The notes under the pieces were generated by a model. It did not search any database. It had not been told where the DNA came from and saw only the letters and a program-made list of their open reading frames with translations. Both the position numbers and the translations under genes were made by a program. Shown here piece by piece: positions 1 to 4,484 of a stretch of 6,999 nt of DNA. Each line of letters begins with the position of its first letter. Within the stretch, counting starts at the first letter, position 1. Source of the DNA: an uncultured Eubacteriales bacterium (GTDB lineage: Bacteria > Bacillota > Clostridia > Oscillospirales > Oscillospiraceae); NCBI GenBank assembly GCA_900550165.1, contig URQY01000054.1, positions 1 to 6,999 of the forward strand, read 5' to 3'.

Positions 1-749
1 GCCTGCTGGTCGCCCGCCGCGCCGCAGATCGGCACGCCCGCGAGCGCTTCCAGCCCCTCGATGCCCTCCGCCACCGTGCCGTAAACCTCGGAGTTCGACA
101 CTGGGCGCGGCAGGATGTTCATTGGGATGTCGAGCAGGGCGCAAAGCTCCTTGTCCCACGAAAGCGTGTGGATGTTGAAGAGCATCGTGCGGCTGGCATT
201 GGAGTAGTCCGTCACATGGACCTTACCGCCCGTCAGCTTCCAGATGAGCCACGTCTCCACCGTGCCGAATAAAATTTCGCCGCGCTCCGCCCGTTCCCGC
301 GCGCCGGGCACGTGGTCGAGCAGCCATCTGATCTTCGTCGCGGAAAAATAGGCGTCGATCTGCAAGCCGGTCTTCTCCGCCACCAGCTCGCTCACGCCGC
401 GCTTCTCGCGCAGCGCGTCCGCGATATCCGCCGTGCGGCGGCACTGCCAGACGATGGCGTTGTGGATAGGCTCGCCGGTCGCGCGGTCCCACAGGATCGT
501 CGTCTCGCGCTGGTTCGTGATGCCGACCGCCGCGACCGCGCGGCCAAGGTCCGATCCGCGCAGCACCTGCGCGGCGACGGCGCGCTCGCTCTCCCAGATC
601 TCGTTCGGGTCGTGCTCGACCCAGCCGGGCTGCGGATAATACTGCGGAAACGGCTGCTGGGCGTGGCCGCCGACGCTGCCGTCGCGCCCGAACAGGATCG
701 CGCGCGAGCTGGTCGTGCCCTGATCGAGCGCCAAAATATACCGCTGCAT
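1..749 (-). CDS. glpK: Glycerol kinase, N-terminal half (partial at window edge)
   Basis: ATP-dependent phosphorylation of glycerol to sn-glycerol 3-phosphate, a cytosolic FGGY-family kinase that traps imported glycerol. Reading leftward from the ATG at 747-749, the first 249 codons are present; the family is about 500 residues, so the C-terminal half lies outside. Visible motifs are the phosphate-binding DQGTTSSR (residues 9-16), PGWVEHDP (41-48), GITNQRETT with R81 and E82 matching the glycerol-binding pair, WQCRRTA (101-107), Y134 in DAYFSATK, SRTMLFNIHT (186-195), and D247 of GDQQ, the expected catalytic base, at the very edge. The start has a good Shine-Dalgarno (AAGGGGG, complement of 757-763) 7 nt upstream. 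The segment before GDQQ lacks the HFYG-type histidine that HPr phosphorylates in enterococcal GlpK and looks more like the E. coli form. It is divergent from the hydrolase gene. Identity is very secure; whether the missing half is intact cannot be seen. Confidence 0.97.
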   Translation of the reverse strand, partial: MQRYILALDQGTTSSRAILFGRDGSVGGHAQQPFPQYYPQPGWVEHDPNEIWESERAVAAQVLRGSDLGRAVAAVGITNQRETTILWDRATGEPIHNAIVWQCRRTADIADALREKRGVSELVAEKTGLQIDAYFSATKIRWLLDHVPGARERAERGEILFGTVETWLIWKLTGGKVHVTDYSNASRTMLFNIHTLSWDKELCALLDIPMNILPRPVSNSEVYGTVAEGIEGLEALAGVPICGAAGDQQ

Positions 750-756
750 GAAGATA

Positions 757-763
757 CCCCCTT
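757..763 (-). promoter_or_regulatory. glpK ribosome binding site
   Basis: The complement reads AAGGGGG, 7 nt upstream of the glpK ATG at 749. This supports the short-N-terminus start, in which MQRYILALDQGTTSS begins almost directly at the phosphate-binding motif. It abuts the -35 element proposed for the opposite-strand promoter. Confidence 0.75.
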
Positions 764-791
764 GTTCATTTGGACTGTCTTATGCTATACT
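762..791 (+). promoter_or_regulatory. Promoter of the hydrolase gene (extended -10)
   Basis: TTGTTC (762-767), an 18-bp spacer, then TATACT (786-791), with TG at 783-784 giving an extended -10 (TGCTATACT). The expected start of transcription is near 798, leaving about 32 nt of leader with the AGGAGGG ribosome site at 814-820. It overlaps the oppositely directed glpK promoter. Read by eye from consensus; no start site is known. Confidence 0.55.
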
Positions 792-801
792 AATGGATAA
801 G

Positions 802-830
802 ATTATACCATGCAGGAGGGTTTTGCGCCA
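802..830 (-). promoter_or_regulatory. Promoter of glpK (extended -10)
   Basis: On the minus strand TGGTATAAT (complement of 802-810) is a perfect extended -10. The -35 position, complement of 825-830 (TGGCGC) at 17 bp, is weak, as is common for extended -10 promoters. The transcript should start near 795 and run leftward with about 45 nt of leader. Its -10 lies downstream of the hydrolase promoter's -10, so RNA polymerase could hardly sit on both at once. Confidence 0.5.
814..820 (+). promoter_or_regulatory. Hydrolase ribosome binding site
   Basis: AGGAGGG, 9 nt before the ATG at 830, selects this start over any internal methionine. Confidence 0.8.
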
Positions 831-1762
831 TGGCTATTTGCAGGGAATTTTACTATTCCTCGTCCGACGGCTCCTCGCGCATTCACGCGGCGGAGTGGAC
901 GCCCGAAAATCAGGAGATCATCGGCGTTTTACAGATCGCGCACGGCGTGGCGGAGTACGGTATGCGCTACGCGCCGTTTGCGGAGTTCATGACCGAGCAC
1001 GGCTTTGCCGTTGTAGCAAACGACCACCTCGGCCACGGACTTTCCGCCGAAAAGGATGCAGACACGCTCTACTTCGGCCCGCGCAACGGCTGGACGCACG
1101 TTGTGGACGATATGTACGCCCTGCGCTGCCGCACGAAGGAAAAATACCCCGATGTGCCCTATTTCCTCATGGGCCACTCGATGGGCTCGTTTCTGACGCG
1201 CACCTATCTCATCCGATATCCCGGCACCGTGGACGCCGCCATCATCATGGGCACGGGACATCAGTCTCCCGCGGTCGTCGCGGGCGGGCGCGCCATCGCC
1301 GGGGCCGCAGGCAGGCGCCACGGCTTTGACGCGCACTCCCCGCGCGTCGAAAATCTGGCCTTCGGCGCTTACAACAAGGCCTTTGCCCCCAACCGCACCG
1401 AAGTCGACTGGCTCAGCGTGAGCGAAAACAATGTCGACGCCTATATCGCCGATCCCCTCTGCGGGCAGAAGGCGAGCATCGGCCTCTTCTACGAGATGCT
1501 CGGCGGCATCCGCTTTGTCAGCGCGCAGAAAAACATCAACTCGATGAATCTCAACACCCCCATTCTCTTCATCGCGGGCGACAAGGATCCCGTCGGCGAG
1601 ATGGGTAAGGGCGTCAGGCGCGCGTACAACGCCTTCCGCCGCGCCGGTGTGCGCGACCTCGAGCTGAAGCTCTACGAGGGGCTGCGGCACGAGATCCTGA
1701 ACGAGGACTGCCGCGCCGTTGTTTATAACGACCTGTGGAGCTGGATCGAAAAGCATCTGTAA
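830..1762 (+). CDS. Alpha/beta hydrolase, monoacylglycerol lipase / lysophospholipase-like
   Basis: Predicted cytosolic serine hydrolase of 310 residues, the usual size for the PldB/monoglyceride-lipase group (Hydrolase_4, COG2267). The expected catalytic triad is visible: nucleophile S117 in GHSMG (115-119), acid D253 in GDKDPVG (251-256), and H287 in GLRHE (284-288). HG at 38-39 fits the oxyanion-hole motif, and NDHLGHG (64-70) is typical of the group. Residues of about 145-230 would form the cap over the active site. There is no signal peptide. The ATG at 830 has AGGAGGG (814-820) 9 nt upstream and its own promoter. Divergent pairing with glpK suggests release of glycerol from monoacylglycerols or lysophospholipids. 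The fold and triad are secure; the substrate is inferred and another ester is possible. Confidence 0.88.
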   Translation: MAICREFYYSSSDGSSRIHAAEWTPENQEIIGVLQIAHGVAEYGMRYAPFAEFMTEHGFAVVANDHLGHGLSAEKDADTLYFGPRNGWTHVVDDMYALRCRTKEKYPDVPYFLMGHSMGSFLTRTYLIRYPGTVDAAIIMGTGHQSPAVVAGGRAIAGAAGRRHGFDAHSPRVENLAFGAYNKAFAPNRTEVDWLSVSENNVDAYIADPLCGQKASIGLFYEMLGGIRFVSAQKNINSMNLNTPILFIAGDKDPVGEMGKGVRRAYNAFRRAGVRDLELKLYEGLRHEILNEDCRAVVYNDLWSWIEKHL

Positions 1763-1769
1763 GCCACGA

Positions 1770-1800
1770 AGAAGGCGGATCGCTATGCGGTCCGCCTTCT
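1770..1800. terminator. Shared hairpin between convergent genes
   Basis: A 14-bp inverted repeat (AGAAGGCGGATCGC / GCGGTCCGCCTTCT, one T-G wobble) closes on the 3-nt loop TAT. It begins 8 bp after the hydrolase stop and includes the last codons and TAG stop (1783-1785) of the minus-strand PF06541 gene. Neither side has a U-run, so it is not a canonical intrinsic terminator. It may act as a two-way 3'-end or stability hairpin. Confidence 0.45.
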
Positions 1801-2328
1801 GAGACGTATCAGCGTTCGCGGCGTCAGGGCGTCGATATCGCGCGTCACGAGCAGGACGCGGGCAGTCAGGATGCCGTCGAGCACGACAAGGAACATCGCG
1901 AGCGCCGCAGCCCCGGCCGGGAGACGCGCGGCATAGTCTTTCAAAACAGGCTGCACATACCGCACGGCAAGCGCCGATAAAATGCCCCAGCAGAGGGAAA
2001 ACGGCAGGCAGACGCGCCCATTCACATCACATTTGGTCGAGGAATAGTCCCAAAACTGCACACCGAAGAGCGTTTCATAGCCCCAGTGCACCGCGTATTC
2101 CACCACCGTCGCCGCAAACGCGCCGAGGGCCATCCGCTCCCACAGGTGCGGCAGATTTTCCGTTCCCAGCGCCAGCACCGCGAGCATCGCAAGGCCGTAC
2201 ACCGGGCACAGCGGCAGGAACACAAAGCACCGCCGCAGCCGGTGGCTCGACCGCGTCACGGCAGCAAATATCTTTTCGAGGCAATAGCCCAGAAAGCTGT
2301 AGGCAAGCCAATACCAGATCACTTCCAT
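1783..2328 (-). CDS. PF06541 (CmpB-like) putative ABC-transporter permease family membrane protein
   Basis: Integral membrane protein of 181 residues with about five hydrophobic segments (near 4-20, 38-58, 65-85, 108-128 and 137-158). The family signature is clear: YSFLGYCLE (10-18), FVFLPLCPVYG (36-45 region), HWGYETLFG (81-89), and WDYSSTKCDVNGRVCLPFS from W94, followed by CWGILS. These match the Firmicutes family named ABC_trans_CmpB (COG4905); its biochemical role is unestablished and the permease label is only a family name. The start is the ATG at 2326-2328 (MEVIWYW), with GGAGGG (complement of 2333-2338) just upstream. The longer open frame to 2427 would overlap the promoter of the divergent gene and adds a non-family N-terminus. 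The C-terminus is Arg-rich and encoded inside the shared hairpin. Confidence 0.87.
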   Translation of the reverse strand: MEVIWYWLAYSFLGYCLEKIFAAVTRSSHRLRRCFVFLPLCPVYGLAMLAVLALGTENLPHLWERMALGAFAATVVEYAVHWGYETLFGVQFWDYSSTKCDVNGRVCLPFSLCWGILSALAVRYVQPVLKDYAARLPAGAAALAMFLVVLDGILTARVLLVTRDIDALTPRTLIRLRRRTA

Positions 2329-2332
2329 GCGT

Positions 2333-2338
2333 CCCTCC
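2333..2338 (-). promoter_or_regulatory. Ribosome binding site deciding the PF06541 start
   Basis: The complement reads GGAGGG, 4 nt upstream of the ATG at 2328. It favours this start over the upstream in-frame codon at 2427, which has no comparable site. Confidence 0.65.
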
Positions 2339-2393
2339 GCGTCCGTTTTTTTCAGTATGGCTCGCGCAGATGGAAAAATGCGTGCCGCGTGCG

Positions 2394-2422
2394 TTGCAAA
2401 GCGCGGCGAATCATGGTAAAAT
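2394..2422 (+). promoter_or_regulatory. Promoter of the uracil-DNA glycosylase gene
   Basis: TTGCAA (2394-2399), a 17-bp spacer, then TAAAAT (2417-2422), preceded by TGG to give an extended -10. The predicted start is near 2429, about 22 nt before the ATG at 2451, with AGGAGA (2437-2442) between. Its position excludes translation from the upstream in-frame ATG at 2370. Confidence 0.65.
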
Positions 2423-2450
2423 GGCAAAAAATCGACAGGAGAACAACATT

Positions 2451-3029
2451 ATGCCTGATACCTGGGAAGCTTTGGAGCACGATTGTGAAAATTGCCGCGA
2501 GTGCTCGCTGTGGGAAACGCGCACGAACGTCGTCTTCGGCGTCGGCAGCCGGAATGCCGAGGTCTTATTCATCGGCGAGGGTCCCGGCGCGAACGAGGAC
2601 GCGCAGGGCGTGCCGTTCGTCGGCAGGGCCGGTCATCTGCTCGACGATATGCTCGAGATCATCGGTCTCAAGCGTGAGGACGTGTATATCGCCAACATCG
2701 TCAAGTGCCGCCCGCCGGAAAACCGCGACCCGCTGGGCGTGGAGCAGGACGCCTGCATCGGGTATCTTCGCCGTCAGGTCGCGCTGCTGCGGCCGAAGAT
2801 CATCGTCTGCCTCGGGCGCATCGCGGCCATGCGCCTCATCAAGCCCGACTTCAAGATCACGCGCGAGCACGGCCAGTGGTTTGAAAAGAACGGCTTCCAG
2901 ATGATGGCCGTCTACCACCCCGCGGCGCTGCTGCGCGACCCGCGCCGCCGGCCCGAAGCGTTTGACGATTTTAAGGGCTTGCAGCAGAAGATCAATGAGC
3001 TTTGCGAGCACACCCATGCCGTTTCCTAA
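2451..3029 (+). CDS. Uracil-DNA glycosylase, family 4 (4Fe-4S)
   Basis: Base-excision repair enzyme that cuts uracil (from cytosine deamination or dUTP misincorporation) out of DNA. At 192 residues it fits the thermophile-type family 4 UDGs (TIGR00758, PF03167). Four cysteines at the expected spacing, C15 and C18 (CREC) with C86 (VKCRPPENR) and C102 (DACIGYL), should hold the iron-sulfur cluster. Motif A, GEGPGANED (42-50) followed by GVPFVGRAG (53-61), contains E43 where family 2/5 enzymes have other residues. The C-terminal motif VYHPAALLRDP (154-164) carries the conserved His. The ATG at 2451 has AGGAGA 8 nt upstream. It appears monocistronic, since a new promoter follows. A divergent PF06541 gene shares the 122-bp upstream gap. 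Confidence 0.95.
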   Translation: MPDTWEALEHDCENCRECSLWETRTNVVFGVGSRNAEVLFIGEGPGANEDAQGVPFVGRAGHLLDDMLEIIGLKREDVYIANIVKCRPPENRDPLGVEQDACIGYLRRQVALLRPKIIVCLGRIAAMRLIKPDFKITREHGQWFEKNGFQMMAVYHPAALLRDPRRRPEAFDDFKGLQQKINELCEHTHAVS

Positions 3030-3033
3030 TGCA

Positions 3034-3106
3034 AATAGCATACTTTTCGGTGCTGTGCCCTGCCAAATTCCTACATAAATAGTGTTTTTTGGATAAAAAT
3101 GCTATT
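3034..3106. repeat. Inverted repeat upstream of and touching the transport promoter
   Basis: AATAGCAT (3034-3041) and its perfect complement ATGCTATT (3099-3106) are 57 bp apart. The second arm overlaps the -35 hexamer of the transport-operon promoter. It could be a paired operator or could be chance at 8 bp. The DNA between is AT-rich, notably 3080-3100, and may act as an UP element. Confidence 0.25.
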
Positions 3107-3133
3107 GACGGCCATTTTTGTGTGTGCTATATT
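3105..3133 (+). promoter_or_regulatory. Strong promoter of the aromatic-leader/ABC operon
   Basis: TTGACG (3105-3110), exactly 17 bp, then TATATT (3128-3133), with TGC before it giving an extended -10. Transcription should start near 3140. That puts about 265 nt of untranslated or leader RNA before the lipoprotein gene. This is the best match to consensus in the window. Confidence 0.8.
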
Positions 3134-3170
3134 ACTACCATCCTTTTTGAAAGGACCCGGAGCTTGTGTG

Positions 3171-3269
3171 ATGAAGACTGTTGTAAGCAGCATTGCCTAT
3201 CGCTTTTACTATTACTCTTACTTTTACTTTAAGAACAAGGTAAGAGCGATTTGTGATGCCCGTAGCTGA
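3171..3269 (+). CDS. Aromatic leader peptide (32 aa), Tyr/Phe-rich
   Basis: Short ORF from ATG 3171 to TGA 3267-3269, with GGAG (3159-3162) 8 nt upstream. Residues 10-20 read YRFYYYSYFYF: six Tyr (10, 13, 14, 15, 17, 19) and three Phe (12, 18, 20) in eleven codons, and there is no Trp codon anywhere. The tail is basic (KNKVRA), and the product is probably a non-functional by-product. Position between a strong promoter and a terminator-like hairpin, before a transporter of the TrpXYZ family, fits a ribosome-mediated attenuator that senses Tyr and/or Phe charging. The Tyr codons overlap the 5' arm of a hairpin, as expected if ribosome stalling controls RNA folding. A nascent-peptide arrest role is a less likely alternative. 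Confidence 0.8.
   Translation: MKTVVSSIAYRFYYYSYFYFKNKVRAICDARS
3199..3250 (+). other. Leader hairpin formed by the Tyr/Phe codons
   Basis: ATCGCTTTTAC (3199-3209) pairs over 11 bp (one U-G) with GTAAGAGCGAT (3240-3250). The 5' arm covers the codons for Tyr10-Tyr13. Two further heptamers, CTCTTAC (3215-3221) and CTTTTAC (3221-3227), can pair with the same GTAAGAG (3240-3246), giving alternative registers. A ribosome on these codons would prevent pairing. Confidence 0.6.
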
Positions 3270-3283
3270 AAGGTCTTTCGAAC

Positions 3284-3314
3284 CAACACTTGAAGGTCAC
3301 TTCAAAAAGAGTTG
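3284..3314 (+). other. Second leader RNA hairpin
   Basis: TTGAAG (3290-3295) pairs with CTTCAA (3300-3305) around the loop GTCA; CAAC (3284-3287) and GTTG (3311-3314) can extend it across an internal loop. It sits between the leader stop codon and the terminator. Its role is unknown; it may be a pause or part of the switching structure. Confidence 0.45.
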
Positions 3315-3322
3315 AGTCAAGG

Positions 3323-3365
3323 AACCCGCCGTATGGACCACAAGTCCTTACAGCGGGTTTTATTG
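3323..3365 (+). terminator. Attenuator terminator upstream of the ABC operon
   Basis: AACCCGC (3323-3329) pairs with GCGGGTT (3353-3359). GTA/TAC and GGAC/GTCC inside the loop extend the stem to 14 bp with two single mismatches, and the apical loop is CACAA. The 3' side runs into a U-rich tract (TTTT at 3358-3361, then ATTGTTAT). It lies after the leader peptide and 40 nt before the lipoprotein ATG, where a conditional terminator would be expected. Confidence 0.75.
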
Positions 3366-3404
3366 TTATCATCAGCGAGAAATAAAAATTGGAGGAAAAA
3401 AAGC

Positions 3405-4409
3405 ATGAACACCAAACGCATCATTTCTCTTGTTGCCTCTCTTGCCCTCGTTCTCAGCCTGAGCGTGGGTCTGACCGGCTGCGGCGATAAGGCCGCACAG
3501 GACGACAATCAGGGCAGCACCGACGGCGAAGGCACGAAGTACACCGTCGGCATCTGCCAGCTCGTGCAGCACGATGCGCTCGACGCTGCCACCCAGGGCT
3601 TCATCGACGCGCTGAATGAGGCGCTGCCCGGCCAGGTCGAATTTCAGAACAAGAACGCCTCCGGCGACAGCGCCAACTGCTCCACCATCGTCAATGGCTT
3701 CGTTTCCGACGGTGTGGATCTCATCATGGCGAACGCCACCGGCGCGCTGACCGCCGCCGCTGCCGCCACGAGCGACATCCCCATCCTCGGCACCTCCATC
3801 ACCGCTTACGGCGTTGCCCTTGACATCGACGACTTCAGCGGCACCGTCGGCGGCAACATCTCCGGCACCTCCGACCTCGCCGACCTTGAGGCTCAGGCCA
3901 ACATGATCACCGAGTGGTTCCCCGAGGCCACGAAGGTCGGCCTGCTGTTCTGCTCCGCCGAGCCCAACTCCCGCTACCAGATCGAAGAGGTCGCCAAGTA
4001 CCTCTCCGACAAGGGCATTGAGACCCAGGAGTTCGCCTTCACCGACACGAACGACGTCGCCTCCGTGACCCAGTCCGCCGCCGACTACTCCGACGTTGTC
4101 TACATCCCCACCGATAACACCGCCGCCTCCAACACCGAGGCCATCGCGAACGTGCTCGTTCCCGCGGGCGTTCCCGCCATCTGCGGCGAAGAGGGCATCT
4201 GCAAGGGCTGCGGCGTCGCGACCCTCTCCATCAGCTACTATGACCTGGGTGTGACCACCGGCAAGATGGCCGCCAAGATCCTGACCGGCGAGGCTGACAT
4301 TTCCGAAATGCCCATCGAGTTCACCGAGGCCACCCCGAAGTACAACGCCTCCATGTGCGAGACGCTCGGCATCACCCCGCTGGACGGCTACACCGCCATC
4401 GAAGAGTAA
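3405..4409 (+). CDS. ABC transporter substrate-binding lipoprotein (TrpX/PF04392 family)
   Basis: Extracytoplasmic receptor of an ABC importer, 334 residues. Residues 1-26 form a lipoprotein signal: basic MNTKR, a hydrophobic stretch, and the lipobox LTGC with lipidated C26, then a polar linker (27-44). The mature domain starts at KYTVGICQLVQHDALDAATQ, the signature opening of PF04392 (COG2984), a type I periplasmic-binding fold related to LivJ/RbsB. Members near trpYZ genes are annotated as tryptophan binders. The ATG at 3405 has GGAGG (3391-3395) 9 nt upstream; the open frame back to 3312 crosses the terminator and would spoil the signal peptide. It is first in a three-gene operon under a Tyr/Phe-rich leader, so the predicted ligand is tyrosine or phenylalanine. 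The family is secure; the ligand is inferred. Confidence 0.93.
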   Translation: MNTKRIISLVASLALVLSLSVGLTGCGDKAAQDDNQGSTDGEGTKYTVGICQLVQHDALDAATQGFIDALNEALPGQVEFQNKNASGDSANCSTIVNGFVSDGVDLIMANATGALTAAAAATSDIPILGTSITAYGVALDIDDFSGTVGGNISGTSDLADLEAQANMITEWFPEATKVGLLFCSAEPNSRYQIEEVAKYLSDKGIETQEFAFTDTNDVASVTQSAADYSDVVYIPTDNTAASNTEAIANVLVPAGVPAICGEEGICKGCGVATLSISYYDLGVTTGKMAAKILTGEADISEMPIEFTEATPKYNASMCETLGITPLDGYTAIEE

Positions 4410-4427
4410 TTTTATCACTTCCCCCGC

Positions 4428-4458
4428 AGGCAGGGACGGGCTCGGCCCGTTCCTGCCT
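4428..4458 (+). promoter_or_regulatory. Intercistronic hairpin after the binding-protein gene
   Basis: A 13-bp stem (AGGCAGGGACGGG with CCCGTTCCTGCCT, one G-U) closes on the loop CTCGG. It lies 18 nt after the lipoprotein stop and 26 nt before the permease ATG. There is no U-tract, so read-through is expected. Such hairpins commonly protect the upstream mRNA 3' end or partly attenuate, giving more binding protein than membrane components. Confidence 0.65.
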
Positions 4459-4484
4459 CAACAAGAGATAGGAGGAGAGATCCC

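Larger units (their letters stand above)
3140..3365 (+). promoter_or_regulatory. Transcription attenuator with Tyr/Phe leader peptide
   Basis: The 5' leader RNA holds, in order: a ribosome site (GGAG, 3159-3162), a 32-codon leader ORF (3171-3269) rich in Tyr and Phe codons, a hairpin pairing ATCGCTTTTAC (3199-3209) with GTAAGAGCGAT (3240-3250), a second hairpin TTGAAG/CTTCAA (3290-3305), and a terminator-like hairpin with U-rich tail (3323-3365) just before the substrate-binding protein gene. By analogy with trp and pheA leaders, scarce charged tRNA-Tyr or tRNA-Phe would stall the ribosome on 3198-3230, break the first hairpin and let transcription continue. The parts are seen directly and the logic is inferred. 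I could not identify a convincing long antiterminator pairing; GTAAG (3240-3244) with CTTAC (3347-3351) is the only direct link found and is short. The T-box core (GGGTGGNACCRCG-like) is absent. Confidence 0.75.

Noticed and set aside
312..800. Plus-strand open frame over the left end
   Set aside because: It lies opposite glpK, whose minus-strand translation matches the family residue by residue.
929..1756. Long minus-strand open frame opposite the hydrolase
   Set aside because: It is a shadow of a gene with an intact catalytic triad; there is no ribosome site or family motif.
2329..2427. N-terminal extension of the PF06541 protein
   Set aside because: The added residues are not hydrophobic or family-like, and a good ribosome site sits before the ATG at 2328.
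2370..2450. Upstream in-frame start of the uracil-DNA glycosylase
   Set aside because: It lies before the predicted transcription start and has no ribosome site or family sequence.
3140..3400. T-box riboswitch for the transport operon
   Set aside because: T-boxes are usual for this transporter in Firmicutes, but no conserved antiterminator core of the GGGTGGNACCRCG type is present, and a leader peptide is.
3312..3404. N-terminal extension of the substrate-binding protein
   Set aside because: It would be encoded by the terminator hairpin and would destroy the lipoprotein signal; a strong ribosome site favours 3405.
3372..4418. Long minus-strand open frame opposite the substrate-binding protein
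   Set aside because: Its Gly/Val-rich composition is the typical complement of a GC-rich coding strand, it has no recognisable motif, and the plus strand encodes a clear family member.
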